Of a DNA stretch of 64,000 nucleotides, positions 17,133-27,218 are shown piece after piece. Both the position numbers and the translations under genes were made by a program. The notes beneath the pieces were generated by a model. That model ran no database searches and had not been told where the DNA came from. It was given only the letters and a program-made list of their open reading frames with translations. Origin of the DNA: Rhizobium favelukesii (lineage in GTDB: Bacteria; Pseudomonadota; Alphaproteobacteria; Rhizobiales; Rhizobiaceae); the NCBI RefSeq assembly GCF_000577275.2, contig NZ_HG916855.1:1-64000 (forward strand). The letters are read 5' to 3'. The stretch's first letter is position 1. Every line of letters begins with the position of its first letter.

Positions 17133-18533
17133 ATGCTGACCAAAAGTTACGTCTCCTCCTGTACTATCCGTTCTGCATTTTCTGCGGCCATGTCGGCCAT
17201 GTATCGGACCGAGGTGCATGCTTACGGCACGCTGATGGACATTGTTGCCAAGGTCAATGCCGCGACGCTTGCCGCCGATCCGGTCCTCAGGCACAGACTA
17301 GAAGAAACCAACTCGCTTGAGCGTGTCTCCGAAGAGCGCCATGGTGCCATCCGTCTCGGGACTGCGGCAGAACTTGCGATGATGAGACGCGTCTTTGCGG
17401 TCATGGGCATGTTCCCGGTCGGCTACTACGACCTCAGCGAGGCCGGGGTGCCGGTCCACTCTACGGCTTTCCGACCGGTGGGCGATGTCGCCCTGAAGCG
17501 CAACCCGTTCCGTGTTTTCACCTCTCTGCTGCGCCTCGACTTGATTGCCGACGAAGAATTGCGCGCTGAAGCCGACGCGATCCTTCAGAAGCGTCAAATC
17601 TTCACCGCCGGTGCCATCGAGCTGACCGAAAAGGCCGAGCGCCAGGGTGGACTGGGTGATGACGATGCCGAGCACTTCGTTGCCGAGGTCCTGGAGACGT
17701 TTCGCTGGCATGACCAGGCCAATGTTGGCCTCGCCATGTACGGGCGTCTGCATGATGCGCACCGGCTGATTGCCGACGTCGTCTCGTTCAAGGGGCCGCA
17801 TATCAATCACCTGACGCCGCGCACGCTTGATATCGACGAAGTACAGCGGCTGATGCCGGAATATGGCATTGCGCCGAAGGCGGTCGTCGAAGGTCCGCCG
17901 AGCCGTCGCTGCGCAATTCTGTTGCGGCAGACGTCGTTCAAGGCCCTTGAAGAAGCGGTCTCTTTCAGGGATGCAAGCGGTCACTGGCAGGAGGGCACAC
18001 ACACGGCCCGGTTCGGGGAAATCGAAAGCCGCGGCATCGCCCTGACCCCTAAAGGTCGCGCTCTCTACGACAAGCTGCTGACGGACTCGCGCAAAGTGGT
18101 TCGTCCGGCCGCTGACGGCTCGAACGCTGCTGCCTACGAGAAGGCGCTTGTCGATGCTTTCGTGCTCTTCCCGGACAGCTGGGCCGAAATCCGCGCACAG
18201 GGCCTTGGCTATTTCCGCTATTCTCTGACGGAAAAAGGAGAGAGCGCAGTGGCCTCAGCCGATGCCAGCATCGAGCAACTGTTGTTGGACGGTCTCGTTT
18301 GCTTCGACGCGATCGTTTACGAGGATTTCCTACCTGTGAGTGCTGCCGGCATCTTCCAGTCAAACCTCGGCGACGAGGCGACGCAGGAGTTTACCGCAAG
18401 CCCCAACCAGCAGCGCTTCGAGCGCGATCTCGGGACGCCTGTTCTCAATGAGTTCGATCATTATGCCGGCATCGAGGCGCAATCGATCGCCGAATGCCGA
18501 GCTCGCCTGAGCGCCGCCCAAGCGGCCGAGTGA
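17133..18533 (+). CDS. hglS: 2-oxoadipate dioxygenase/decarboxylase (HglS, DUF1338)
   Basis: A 466-residue DUF1338 enzyme that converts 2-oxoadipate to D-2-hydroxyglutarate with O2 and Fe(II), the late step of bacterial lysine catabolism. With ATG 17133 the key residues fall at His70 and Arg74 (HGAIR), and His226 (NHLTPR), the numbering reported for Pseudomonas putida HglS; a Glu pair follows in GEIESRG (296 and 298). An ATG at 17097 is possible but has no ribosome-binding site. The ALDH gene follows after 53 bp. Confidence 0.9.
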   Translation: MLTKSYVSSCTIRSAFSAAMSAMYRTEVHAYGTLMDIVAKVNAATLAADPVLRHRLEETNSLERVSEERHGAIRLGTAAELAMMRRVFAVMGMFPVGYYDLSEAGVPVHSTAFRPVGDVALKRNPFRVFTSLLRLDLIADEELRAEADAILQKRQIFTAGAIELTEKAERQGGLGDDDAEHFVAEVLETFRWHDQANVGLAMYGRLHDAHRLIADVVSFKGPHINHLTPRTLDIDEVQRLMPEYGIAPKAVVEGPPSRRCAILLRQTSFKALEEAVSFRDASGHWQEGTHTARFGEIESRGIALTPKGRALYDKLLTDSRKVVRPAADGSNAAAYEKALVDAFVLFPDSWAEIRAQGLGYFRYSLTEKGESAVASADASIEQLLLDGLVCFDAIVYEDFLPVSAAGIFQSNLGDEATQEFTASPNQQRFERDLGTPVLNEFDHYAGIEAQSIAECRARLSAAQAAE

Positions 18534-18586
18534 AGCAACCCAACGACCAGCAACAAGAACCAAACACCAACACAAAGGGTCGTCAC

Positions 18587-20119
18587 ATGACCATGGCAGC
18601 AAGAGCAGTTGATGTAGCAGAGCAAGCCGTTGCGCTTCTCGATAAGATCGGCGTCGACAAGGCGCTTTATACCGGCGGAGAAATGGCTTCCTACAGCCCG
18701 GTCACGGGTGAGCAGCTCGCGGCACTGAAGCCCGACACGCAGGAAGCGGCGAGCGCGAAGATTGACAAGGCTGCCCGCGCATTCGAGACGTGGCGCCTCG
18801 TTCCCGCACCGAAGCGCGGTGAGCTTGTCCGCCTGCTGGGCGAGGAACTGCGCGCTGTCAAAACGGAGCTCGGCCGACTGGTCTCGATCGAAGCCGGGAA
18901 GATCCCGTCCGAGGGCCTCGGTGAAGTGCAGGAAATGATCGACATCTGCGATTTCGCCGTCGGTCTTTCCCGCCAGCTCTACGGCTTGACCATCGCAACC
19001 GAACGGCCGGGACATCGGATGATGGAAACTTGGCATCCGCTCGGCGTCGTCGGTGTCATCTCCGCCTTCAACTTCCCGGTCGCTGTCTGGGCCTGGAACG
19101 CTGCGCTTGCGCTGGTTTGTGGCAACGCCGTCGTTTGGAAGCCTTCCGAAAAGACCCCGCTTACGGCACTTGCCTCGCAGGCCATCCTGCAGCGCGCGAT
19201 TGCGCGGTTCGGCGATGCGCCGAATGGCCTGAGCGAAGTGCTGATTGGCGATCGCGCCGTCGGCGCGGTCCTTGTCGATCATCCAAAGGTGCCGGTTGTT
19301 TCGGCGACGGGCTCAACGCGCATGGGCCGGGACGTTGGTCCTCGCCTGGCACGCCGCTTTGCACGTGCGATCCTGGAACTCGGCGGCAACAATGCCGGCA
19401 TTGTCTGCCCATCGGCCGATCTCGACATGGCGTTGCGCGCCATCGCTTTCGGAGCAATGGGCACGGCCGGCCAGCGTTGCACGACGCTTCGCCGTCTCTT
19501 CGTTCACGAGAGCGTCTATGATCAACTCGTGCCGCGACTGAAGAAAGCCTATGCCAATGTCTCTGTCGGCAATCCGCTTGAAAGCACGGCACTGGTCGGC
19601 CCGCTGATCGACAAGCTCGCCTTCGACAACATGCAGAAGGCGCTTGGCGAGGCGAAAGCCCATGGCGGCGTGGTCAGCGGCGGCGAGCGCGTCGCGTTGC
19701 CGTATGATAAGGCTTACTACGCCAAACCGGCCCTCGTGGAATTGCCATCACAGATCGGTCCGGTGCTGGAGGAAACCTTCGCGCCGATCCTCTACGTCAT
19801 GAAATACAACGACTTCGATCAGGTCCTCGAAGACCACAATGCGGTCGGCGCCGGTCTCTCTTCGTCGATCTTCACGCTGGATCTACGGGAGGCTGAACGC
19901 TTCCTGTCGGCCGATGGATCCGATTGCGGTATTGCGAACGTCAACATCGGAACCTCGGGCGCCGAGATCGGTGGCGCATTTGGCGGCGAGAAGGAAACGG
20001 GTGGCGGCCGCGAGTCGGGCTCCGATGCATGGAAAGCCTATATGCGCCGGGCCACCAACACGATCAACTACTCCAGAGCTCTGCCGCTTGCGCAGGGCGT
20101 CTCCTTCGAAATCGAGTAG
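18587..20119 (+). CDS. amaB: Piperideine-6-carboxylate / 2-aminoadipate semialdehyde dehydrogenase (ALDH7 type)
   Basis: A 510-residue aldehyde dehydrogenase oxidising 2-aminoadipate 6-semialdehyde (in equilibrium with piperideine-6-carboxylate) to 2-aminoadipate. Motifs: FNFPVAVWAWNAALALVCGN for cofactor binding, general-base Glu in LELGGNNAGIV, catalytic Cys in GTAGQRCTTLRRL. LELGGNNA with GQRCTT is the ALDH7/antiquitin pattern. AAAGGG at 18574-18579 supports ATG 18587. It sits between hglS and an aminotransferase, which fixes the pathway role. Confidence 0.9.
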   Translation: MTMAARAVDVAEQAVALLDKIGVDKALYTGGEMASYSPVTGEQLAALKPDTQEAASAKIDKAARAFETWRLVPAPKRGELVRLLGEELRAVKTELGRLVSIEAGKIPSEGLGEVQEMIDICDFAVGLSRQLYGLTIATERPGHRMMETWHPLGVVGVISAFNFPVAVWAWNAALALVCGNAVVWKPSEKTPLTALASQAILQRAIARFGDAPNGLSEVLIGDRAVGAVLVDHPKVPVVSATGSTRMGRDVGPRLARRFARAILELGGNNAGIVCPSADLDMALRAIAFGAMGTAGQRCTTLRRLFVHESVYDQLVPRLKKAYANVSVGNPLESTALVGPLIDKLAFDNMQKALGEAKAHGGVVSGGERVALPYDKAYYAKPALVELPSQIGPVLEETFAPILYVMKYNDFDQVLEDHNAVGAGLSSSIFTLDLREAERFLSADGSDCGIANVNIGTSGAEIGGAFGGEKETGGGRESGSDAWKAYMRRATNTINYSRALPLAQGVSFEIE

Positions 20120-20127
20120 GAGCGGCT

Positions 20128-21360
20128 ATGACCATCGAGGTGAAAATCGAGGAGGCGGGCTTCAGGCCCGCCTCAAGGATATCCGTGATCGGAGTCTCCG
20201 AAATCCTGCAGATCGGCGCGCGCGCCGCGGTCATGAAGCGGGAAGGCAGACCGGTCATTATCCTTGGCGCCGGCGAACCCGATTTCGAAACGCCCGATCA
20301 TGTCAAGCAGGCTGCCTGGGACGCGATGCAGCGCGGCGATACCAAATATACGGCCCTCGACGGCACGCCGGCGTTGAAGGAAGCGATCCGCACCAAGTTT
20401 CAGCGCGAGAACGATCTTTCCTTCGAAGTTGGCGAGATAACCGTCGCCACCGGCGCCAAGCAGATCCTCTTCAACGCCATGATGGCGACGGTCGATCCCG
20501 GCGACGAGGTGATCATCCCCACTCCCTACTGGACGTCCTATTCCGATATCGTTCAGATCTGCGACGGCAAGCCTGTCCTCGTTGCCTGCGATGCAGACAG
20601 CGGGTTTCGCCTGACCGCCGAAAAGCTCGAAGCGGCGATCACGCCGCGGACGCGTTGGCTGTTGCTGAACTCACCGTCCAATCCGTCCGGTGCCGCTTAT
20701 AGCGCCGATGACTACCGGCCGTTGCTGGACGTGTTGCTCAGGCATCCGCATGTCTGGCTGATGGTCGACGACATGTACGAGCACATCGTCTACGACGATT
20801 TCCGGTTCTTCACGCCATTGCAGTTGGAGCCGCGCCTGCGCGAGCGCACGCTGACGATCAACGGCGTCTCAAAGGCCTACGCAATGACCGGCTGGCGTAT
20901 CGGCTATGCCGGTGGGCCGAAGGCGCTCATTAAAGCGATGTCCGTGGTACAGAGCCAGGCGACGTCCTGCCCGTCCTCGATCAGCCAGGCCGCAGCTGTT
21001 GCCGCGCTCGACGGACCGCAGGATTTTCTTGCCGAGCGAACGGAGAGCTTCAGGCGGCGGCGCGATCTCGTCGTTTCCGGTCTCAACGCAATTGACGGCC
21101 TCGATTGCCGCGTTCCCGAAGGCGCCTTTTATACCTTCTCCGGATGTGGCGGCATTCTCGGCCGGACGATGCCGGGCGGTCGCAAGATCGCAACGGACAG
21201 CGAGTTTTGCGCCTACCTCCTCGAGGAGGCGAATGTCGCGGTCGTCCCGGGTTCGGCCTTCGGCCTTTCGCCGTTCTTCAGGATCTCTTATGCCTCAGCA
21301 GAGGCGGATCTCAAGGAAGCCCTGGAGCGTATCGCGACCGCTTGCCGGCGGCTCGCGTAA
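20128..21360 (+). CDS. PLP aminotransferase class I/II, probable 2-aminoadipate transaminase
   Basis: A 410-residue fold-type I aminotransferase resembling bacterial aspartate aminotransferases. The PLP lysine is in NGVSKAYAMTGWRIGY, with SPSNPSGAAYS and the C-terminal Arg in FFRISYA. The context, between the aminoadipate-forming ALDH and 2-oxoadipate-consuming HglS, predicts 2-aminoadipate to 2-oxoadipate. The start codon is 8 bp after the ALDH stop, with TAGGAG overlapping that stop. Confidence 0.85.
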   Translation: MTIEVKIEEAGFRPASRISVIGVSEILQIGARAAVMKREGRPVIILGAGEPDFETPDHVKQAAWDAMQRGDTKYTALDGTPALKEAIRTKFQRENDLSFEVGEITVATGAKQILFNAMMATVDPGDEVIIPTPYWTSYSDIVQICDGKPVLVACDADSGFRLTAEKLEAAITPRTRWLLLNSPSNPSGAAYSADDYRPLLDVLLRHPHVWLMVDDMYEHIVYDDFRFFTPLQLEPRLRERTLTINGVSKAYAMTGWRIGYAGGPKALIKAMSVVQSQATSCPSSISQAAAVAALDGPQDFLAERTESFRRRRDLVVSGLNAIDGLDCRVPEGAFYTFSGCGGILGRTMPGGRKIATDSEFCAYLLEEANVAVVPGSAFGLSPFFRISYASAEADLKEALERIATACRRLA

Positions 21361-21425
21361 TTAATTTCGGGGGCGCGAGGCGGGCTTGGCAGTTTCGCGC
21401 CGTTCCGGCGAATAAATGACGTCAA

Positions 21426-21460
21426 GAAAACGCCCGGACACGATGCCCGGGCGCGTTTTC
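21426..21460. terminator. Hairpin between convergent aminotransferase and lysine dehydrogenase genes
   Basis: GAAAACGCCCGG (21426-21437) pairs with CCGGGCGCGTTTTC (21447-21460), with a 2-base bulge. The A/T-rich outer stem supplies a T-run on either strand, as expected for a bidirectional terminator. Confidence 0.7.
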
Positions 21461-21484
21461 TGTTGATTGGTTCAGCTAAGCGGA

Positions 21485-22588
21485 TCAGCCGGCGATCTTT
21501 TCACCGTAAGCCTTCTGGGCATAGTAATGGCCGAAGCGGCTGTCGAGGAACATGTCGAGACCGATGTCTTCCTGCCGGACGAAGCCCTTCGTCGGCAGCT
21601 CGTCCTTGGCCAGCATGTCAAGCACGGCGCAGATGCTCGATGCTGTTGTGATCTGGATGGCGCTCATCATGCGGCCGGCGACGACGGCGCTGTAGACCTT
21701 GTTGGCGTAGGTCTCCTGCACAAGGCGGCCGTTCTTCCAGCCGGACACGGTGACGAAGATGATCACGACATCCTGCATCGTCGAAGGCAATGCGTGCTCC
21801 AGGATATCCTTGAGGACGTCGCGGCGGTGGCGCAGGCCGAGATCGCTTAGCAGCGCTTTCATGATGGCGGCATGACCGGGGTAGCGGATGGTGCGGTAGT
21901 TCAAGGTCCGGACCTTGTCCTTCAGCGTTTCGCACAGCGTGCCAAGGCCGCCGGAGGTGTTGAAGGCCTCATAAGTCACGCCATCAAGGGAGAACTCTTC
22001 ACGTTCTTCCAGGGCCGGTACCTCGATCAGCTGTCCATCGACGATCGCCTCGCAAGGCTCGATGTACTCGTTGATGACGCCGTCCGTGCTCCAGGTCAGA
22101 TTGTAGTTCAAGGCATTCGATGGATACTGCGGCAGAGCACCAACGCGCATGCGGACGCTGTCGAGCTTGTCGAAGCGGCTTGCTAGATCATTGGCAACGA
22201 TCGAGATGAAGCCTGGCGCGAGGCCACACTGCGGAATGAACGCGGTGGATGCGCTGGCGGCGATCGCTTTCACCCTGCGGGTGGATTCGACGTCCTCGGT
22301 CAGATCGAGGTAATGCACGCCGGCGTCTGCGGCTGCCTCGGCAATTGCAATGGTCAGGTGGAACGGCGCGGCACTCAGGACGGCGAACTTGCCGGAGAGA
22401 AGTCTGACGAGGGCTGCGTGGTCGGCGATGTCGACCTCCGCCAGGTTAAGCGCCGGGTTGGCCTCCATGTGGTCCAGCTGCTGCCTGCTGCGGTCGGCAA
22501 GCGTGACATGATAGTCGCCGGAATGGATGAGAAGACGGGCGATTGTCGAGCCGATCTTGCCGGCGCCGATGACGACGATGTTTTTCAT
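21485..22588 (-). CDS. L-lysine 6-dehydrogenase (saccharopine dehydrogenase family)
   Basis: A 367-residue NAD(P)-dependent enzyme of the saccharopine dehydrogenase family. Landmarks: VIGAGKIGSTIARLL, HYLDLTEDVESTR, PQCGLAPGFISI, NYNLTWSTDGVINEY and TIRYPGHAAIMK. Length and these segments match the single-domain L-lysine 6-dehydrogenase known from Agrobacterium, which deaminates lysine to 2-aminoadipate semialdehyde. Context supports this: the genes for the next three steps converge on it. A saccharopine-cleaving role is the alternative. It is divergent from an Lrp regulator. Confidence 0.82.
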   Translation of the reverse strand: MKNIVVIGAGKIGSTIARLLIHSGDYHVTLADRSRQQLDHMEANPALNLAEVDIADHAALVRLLSGKFAVLSAAPFHLTIAIAEAAADAGVHYLDLTEDVESTRRVKAIAASASTAFIPQCGLAPGFISIVANDLASRFDKLDSVRMRVGALPQYPSNALNYNLTWSTDGVINEYIEPCEAIVDGQLIEVPALEEREEFSLDGVTYEAFNTSGGLGTLCETLKDKVRTLNYRTIRYPGHAAIMKALLSDLGLRHRRDVLKDILEHALPSTMQDVVIIFVTVSGWKNGRLVQETYANKVYSAVVAGRMMSAIQITTASSICAVLDMLAKDELPTKGFVRQEDIGLDMFLDSRFGHYYAQKAYGEKIAG

Positions 22589-22663
22589 ATGCGTTCCCTC
22601 TATTGGATCGAGAAATCTTTATGCTTTCTTTATTCCCGTCGGTTTGGTTGATTCACAGCGCGA

Positions 22664-22690
22664 GAATGATAAAATCGACTAGATTTATTC
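22664..22690. promoter_or_regulatory. Candidate Lrp-type operator
   Basis: In the 108-bp divergent gap, GAATGATAAAATC and GATTTATTC form an AT-rich imperfect inverted repeat around GACTA. Lrp/AsnC proteins bind sites of this kind, and the adjacent gene encodes one. Confidence 0.45.
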
Positions 22691-22696
22691 GCCAGA

Positions 22697-23149
22697 ATGC
22701 CGTTTGGATTGATCAATATGACGATGAGCGACAAGGATCGGCAGCTTCTGTCGATTCTCAGCGAAAACGCCCGCCTGTCGACCGCCATGCTGGCGCGCAG
22801 GCTCGGCCTGTCGCGCACCACGGTCCAAGCCAAGATCGAGCGGCTTGAGCGGGACGGCGTCATTGCCGGTTATGGCGTGCGGCTTTCTGATGACTTCGAG
22901 AGCGGCCAGATAAAGGCGCACGTGCTAATTACCTTGGCGGCCAAGGCGCTCGGACGCGTCACGCAGGAGCTACAGGCGATTGCCGATGTCCGCTCGGTCT
23001 ATTCGGTGAGCGGCAGTTTCGACATGATTGCAATCGTTGCGTCGGCATCGATCAGCGAACTCGACATGGTTATCGACAAGATTGGCGATATCGATGGCGT
23101 CGAGAAGACGCTCTCATCAATCATTCTGTCGACGCGCATCAACCGCTAG
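22697..23149 (+). CDS. Lrp/AsnC-family regulator, divergent from lysine dehydrogenase
   Basis: A regulator of up to 150 residues: HTH LSTAMLARRLGLSRTTVQAK and a C-terminal RAM ligand-binding domain (AHVLITLAAKALGRVTQELQ). It is transcribed away from the lysine dehydrogenase gene, so it probably activates that gene with lysine as effector (inference; Agrobacterium-type lysine dehydrogenase genes are lysine-inducible). The start is uncertain: ATGs at 22697, 22718 and 22724 are in frame and none has a strong ribosome-binding site. Confidence 0.88.
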   Translation: MPFGLINMTMSDKDRQLLSILSENARLSTAMLARRLGLSRTTVQAKIERLERDGVIAGYGVRLSDDFESGQIKAHVLITLAAKALGRVTQELQAIADVRSVYSVSGSFDMIAIVASASISELDMVIDKIGDIDGVEKTLSSIILSTRINR

Positions 23150-23186
23150 TGGCGTCGTCATGTCCGTGCCCTACTTTGACGAGGCA

Positions 23187-24176
23187 CTAGGCACGATAGA
23201 CGACCGCCGCACCGGTGAGACCTGCGCCTGCTGCGGCCAGAAGCAGGGTTTCACCGTCCTGCAGGGGTCGGGCGGCTGCGTCGAGCGACAAGGAGAGCGG
23301 GATTGTCGCCGCCGAAGAATTTCCGAACTGGTCGAGCGAGCAGACGGTCCGTTCGGGTTCGATCCCAAGGTTGGCTGCGACCGCCTGGAATATCCGGACA
23401 TTGGCCTGGTGTGGCACGAATCGGGTGATCGCTCCGGTCTCTATGGCGGCCCTGTCGAGCGCCCTTTTCGAGGCGCTACTCATCATGTCAACCGCCCGCG
23501 AAAACACCTCGCGTCCGTCCCGCATCGTCATCAGATATTCCTCAGCGGCACGCTCTGGTGAAAAGGGTTTGTTACTGCCGCCTGCGGTAATCGAGATCAG
23601 CTCATAGCCGCTGCCTTCGGAGCATAGATCGGTGCCGAGGATGCCGGTGGCCGGATCGCTTGCCGGCGTCAAAACGACCGCGCCTGCTGCATCTGCAAAC
23701 AGAACGCTACTGGCTCGTTCAGCCGGGTTGATGCGACGGCTGAGGATATTGGCGGCGACGACAAGAACGGCCTTGCCCTGCGTGCGCACGAAACCGTCCG
23801 CGAGCGTCAACGCGTAGAGAAATCCCGAGCAGGCGCCGGCCAGGTCGATCGCGCCCGAATTTACAAGTCCGAGTTTGTGGGCAACAAGCGGTGCCGACGG
23901 CGGCAGCAGGTGATCCGGTGTCGAGGTTGCCAGGAGCATCAGGCCGATCTCAGATCGATCGGTTCCGGCGTTATCGAGGGCCATGGCCCCTGCTTTGACG
24001 GCAAGGCCGCTAAGCGTGTCGCCGTCTTCTGCCCAGTAGCGGGTACGAATGCCGGTGCGACGTTCGATCCAGCCGGTCTCGAGCCCGAGGGATTGTTCGA
24101 TCTCGGCGTTTTCGACGCAGCGACCCGGAACGCCGTGGCCAAAACCTGCGATGCGCGCGGAGCCGACGCCCATCAT
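23187..24176 (-). CDS. bioZ: BioZ, 3-ketoacyl-ACP synthase III for pimeloyl-ACP synthesis
   Basis: A 329-residue KAS III (FabH-like) condensing enzyme. The triad is Cys116 (DLAGACSGF), His256 (RFVPHQANV) and Asn286 (FGNSSAAT). In Agrobacterium BioZ condenses glutaryl-CoA (or glutaryl-ACP), derived from lysine breakdown, with malonyl-ACP, leading to pimeloyl-ACP for biotin. Being last in bioBFDAZ and overlapping bioA by 4 bp identifies it as BioZ rather than housekeeping FabH. The lysine genes lie immediately beyond it. Confidence 0.92.
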   Translation of the reverse strand: MMGVGSARIAGFGHGVPGRCVENAEIEQSLGLETGWIERRTGIRTRYWAEDGDTLSGLAVKAGAMALDNAGTDRSEIGLMLLATSTPDHLLPPSAPLVAHKLGLVNSGAIDLAGACSGFLYALTLADGFVRTQGKAVLVVAANILSRRINPAERASSVLFADAAGAVVLTPASDPATGILGTDLCSEGSGYELISITAGGSNKPFSPERAAEEYLMTMRDGREVFSRAVDMMSSASKRALDRAAIETGAITRFVPHQANVRIFQAVAANLGIEPERTVCSLDQFGNSSAATIPLSLSLDAAARPLQDGETLLLAAAGAGLTGAAVVYRA

Positions 24177-25441
24177 GCTGCGGTTCCAATCAGGACGCTT
24201 GCTGCCTCGTCGATCGCATCATAGAGGCGGTCGATCTCGGCTTCCGACACGCAGTATGGCGGCATGAGGTAGATGACGTTTCCCAGAGGACGGATGAGAA
24301 GGTTACGCTCGCGGAAGAAGGCGCGCAGCCGCGGTCCTATGTCGGCTAAATATCCATCCGAGGGAACGGCGAGGTCCAGCGCGGCAATGGTTCCAGATTG
24401 CCGGACGTTCCTGAATCGTGGATTCCCGACAAAGCGTTGCAGCGCCTGCCCTTGCAATGCAACGAGGCGATCGATGCGCGCCTGGACCGGCTCGCCCGTC
24501 CAGATCTTCAGGTTGGCAACTGCTGCCGCGCAGGCAATCGGATTGGCAGTGTAGGAACTTGAATGGAAGAAGGTCTTCCGGCGATCGGTCGAAAGATGCG
24601 CTTCAAAGATCTCACTTGTGCAAAGCGTCGCCGCAAGCGGCATGGCGCCCCCGGTCAGGCCCTTCGAGGTACACAAGATGTCGGGAAGAACGCCCGCCCG
24701 ATCGCACGCAAACAGGGTACCGGTCCTGCCCCAGCCCGTCATCACTTCATCGGCGATGAGGAGCACCCCGTGGCGTTGGGCAATTTTCTTGAGTTCGCCA
24801 AGCACGGAAGGGGTAAACATCTTCATGCCACCGGCGCCAAGCACCAGCGGCTCGATCAAAAGGGCCGCGACCCTGCCCGAGCAGCACGCTACCTCGAAAG
24901 CATCAAGCGTAATTTGCTCCAGGCCTGGCTCCGGAAATGGAAGTGAATCGACACCAAACAGCAAGGGCTCATAGGCAGCGTTGAAGACGCCCCTTTCACC
25001 GACGGACATGGTTCCGATCGTGTCGCCATGATAGCCATGCTCCATCACAACGATCCGGTCGCGGCGTCGACCGGTATTGTGGAAGAAGCCGAGCGCCATC
25101 TTCAGGGCGACTTCGACTGCCGTCGAGCCACTGTCGGAATAGAAGACGTGCTGCAGCCCAGCCGGGCTTACCTTGATAAGACCACGGGCAAGATCCTCGG
25201 CCGGGGCGTGGGTGTATTCGGCAAAGATGATCTGGTCGTAGACCTCAGTCGCCTGGCGGATCGCCTCCATGATCGTCGGGTGCCGGTGGCCATGGGTGAT
25301 CACCCACCAGGACGAAATCGCATCGAGAATGCGATTGCCGGCTTCGTCGACCAGATACGCGCCGTCGGTGGCAACAACCTTCTTCATCGTAGGCTCAAGA
25401 GCGTGCTGCGTGAACGGATGCCATATGGGGGAACGCGTCAT
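24173..25441 (-). CDS. bioA: Adenosylmethionine-8-amino-7-oxononanoate aminotransferase BioA
   Basis: A 422-residue PLP enzyme converting KAPA to DAPA with S-adenosylmethionine as amino donor. Recognisable segments are WHPFTQH at the N-terminus, [28 protein letters not shown], the [11 protein letters not shown] loop, and the PLP lysine in CTSKGLTGG. It overlaps bioD and bioZ by 4 bp each, so the operon is translationally coupled throughout. Confidence 0.96.
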   Translation of the reverse strand: MTRSPIWHPFTQHALEPTMKKVVATDGAYLVDEAGNRILDAISSWWVITHGHRHPTIMEAIRQATEVYDQIIFAEYTHAPAEDLARGLIKVSPAGLQHVFYSDSGSTAVEVALKMALGFFHNTGRRRDRIVVMEHGYHGDTIGTMSVGERGVFNAAYEPLLFGVDSLPFPEPGLEQITLDAFEVACCSGRVAALLIEPLVLGAGGMKMFTPSVLGELKKIAQRHGVLLIADEVMTGWGRTGTLFACDRAGVLPDILCTSKGLTGGAMPLAATLCTSEIFEAHLSTDRRKTFFHSSSYTANPIACAAAVANLKIWTGEPVQARIDRLVALQGQALQRFVGNPRFRNVRQSGTIAALDLAVPSDGYLADIGPRLRAFFRERNLLIRPLGNVIYLMPPYCVSEAEIDRLYDAIDEAASVLIGTAA

Positions 25442-26076
25442 GACCGCAGGCTCCGAAACATCGTGATGTCGAAACCCCGATGAAAGGCTTCCATCAGTCT
25501 CTCATGGGTTAGTGGGTTGGTCGGCGCCAGTCGCCCCAACGTGCGAACGCCGCTCATCTGGACGATGATCCTCTGCGTCTCGAGGTTCTCCTCGCCTGTG
25601 AAGGCAATGCCGAAGACTGGGACGGTTCGTCGCTGCAACGCCTCGAGCGACATCAATGTATGGTTGATGGTGCCGAGCGAGGTACGGGCGCAAACAATGA
25701 CAGGCACCTGCCAGCGGGCGAAGACATCGGCGAACAGGGTCTTTGACGTCAGGGGTACGAGAACGCCGCCGGCGCCCTCGATGACAAGCGAGCCGGCAGT
25801 CGTCGGCGGCGAGAGTGCGCCTGGATCTATCACCACGTCGTCGAGCATCGCCGCATGGTGCGGGGAAGCGGGGGTCTTTAGCCGGTAGGCTTCCCGAACG
25901 ATCCGTTCGGCCGGAACATTGCCCAATCGTGCGACCGTTTCAGCGTCCGTTTCCTCTTCCAGCCCCGATTGGACGGGCTTCCAGTAGCAAGCGCCGAGGG
26001 CGGACGTCAAAGCGGCAGCGAAGACAGTCTTGCCGATACCGGTGTCGGTGCCGGTGACGACGAAACGCGCCATCAT
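25438..26076 (-). CDS. bioD: Dethiobiotin synthetase BioD
   Basis: A 212-residue ATP-dependent carboxylase closing the ureido ring of DAPA to dethiobiotin. The P-loop is GTDTGIGKT at residues 8-16, followed by YWKPVQSG and the IEGAGGVLVPL motif. Length is normal. Overlaps bioF and bioA by 4 bp. Confidence 0.95.
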   Translation of the reverse strand: MMARFVVTGTDTGIGKTVFAAALTSALGACYWKPVQSGLEEETDAETVARLGNVPAERIVREAYRLKTPASPHHAAMLDDVVIDPGALSPPTTAGSLVIEGAGGVLVPLTSKTLFADVFARWQVPVIVCARTSLGTINHTLMSLEALQRRTVPVFGIAFTGEENLETQRIIVQMSGVRTLGRLAPTNPLTHERLMEAFHRGFDITMFRSLRS

Positions 26077-27218
26077 TCCTGCTCCTTTCGCATGGCAACC
26101 GCCAGCCGCTCGAACAGTCGCGAAATGGTCGCTTGATCAACGTTGAGAGTAATGGAGATGCGCAGTCGCGCCGTGCCTTCCGGTACGGTCGGGGGACGAA
26201 TGGGCCTGACGTCGAAACCATCGCTTCGAAGGCGCTCGGCGAGCCGTACCGCGCGATGATTATTGCCGATCAAAACCGGCTGGATCTGCGACTTGCTGGA
26301 TCGCATCCCAATCGTTGTTTCCATCTCGCGACTGGCAAAGGACACAAGTTTGGCGAGCTTGTCGCGACGCTCCGGTTCATCGGCCAGGATCCGCAATGAC
26401 TCTCGCAGCGTCGCCGCCATCAGCGGAGACGGCGCCGTCGAGTAGATGAAGTTCCGCGCGCGGTTGATGAGAAAATCGCAGATGATTGCCGGTCCGACGA
26501 CGATCGCGCCCGATGCTCCGAGCGCCTTGCCGCAGGTGTGCAGCGTGATACAGTTTTCCGGATGCCCCAGGCATTCGGCCAGGCCGCGCCCGCCTTCACC
26601 GAAGACGCCCGTCGCGTGCGCCTCGTCGACGACGAGGAAACCGTCATGCTCTGTCGCAAGCTGCGCCAGCGCGCGAAGCGGCGCTTGATCTCCGTCCATC
26701 GAGTAGAGGCTCTCGACGGCGATCCACGGTCGGCCGGTGCCGCCAGCGCGACGCCATGTGCGGACGGCATCTGCGACCGCGTCCACATCGTTGTGCGGGG
26801 TTGCGATCGATGGCGCACGGCTCGCCGAAATCCCCTCATGGGCACTGGCATGGATCAGGGCGTCGTGGACGATGATGTCCTGGCGTTGTGGCAAGGTCGA
26901 GAACAACGCGACATTGGCTGCATAGCCGCTGCCGAAATAAAGCGCTTGCTCGGCCCCGAAATATGCCGCGGCCTCCCGCTCCAGCGCCTGATGCTCCGGA
27001 TGATTGCCACGCAACAGGCGGGAGCCGCCTGCCCCGACCGGCATGCCGCGGTCCAGTGCATCCCGAAGCGCATCCTTGAGCCGCTGCGAATGGGCGAGGC
27101 CAAGATAGTCGTTCGAGGTGAAATCGGTGCCGGACGGCGCGACAAGGTTCCGGCTCCTCCCCTTGCGATCAAGGCCAGCGAGCTTGCGCTCGTAAATCGC
27201 AAGGCTGGCGGCGGTCAT
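26073..27218 (-). CDS. bioF: 8-amino-7-oxononanoate synthase BioF
   Basis: A 381-residue PLP-dependent decarboxylative condensation enzyme that joins pimeloyl thioester with alanine to give KAPA. Motifs: [29 protein letters not shown], the [12 protein letters not shown] aspartate motif and the PLP lysine in [10 protein letters not shown]. Overlaps bioB and bioD by 4 bp. Confidence 0.95.
   Translation of the reverse strand: MTAASLAIYERKLAGLDRKGRSRNLVAPSGTDFTSNDYLGLAHSQRLKDALRDALDRGMPVGAGGSRLLRGNHPEHQALEREAAAYFGAEQALYFGSGYAANVALFSTLPQRQDIIVHDALIHASAHEGISASRAPSIATPHNDVDAVADAVRTWRRAGGTGRPWIAVESLYSMDGDQAPLRALAQLATEHDGFLVVDEAHATGVFGEGGRGLAECLGHPENCITLHTCGKALGASGAIVVGPAIICDFLINRARNFIYSTAPSPLMAATLRESLRILADEPERRDKLAKLVSFASREMETTIGMRSSKSQIQPVLIGNNHRAVRLAERLRSDGFDVRPIRPPTVPEGTARLRISITLNVDQATISRLFERLAVAMRKEQE

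Noticed and set aside
23187..24176. bioZ as an ordinary housekeeping FabH
   Set aside because: Last position in bioBFDAZ with 4-bp overlap to bioA and a BioR-controlled promoter argue for the biotin-specific enzyme.
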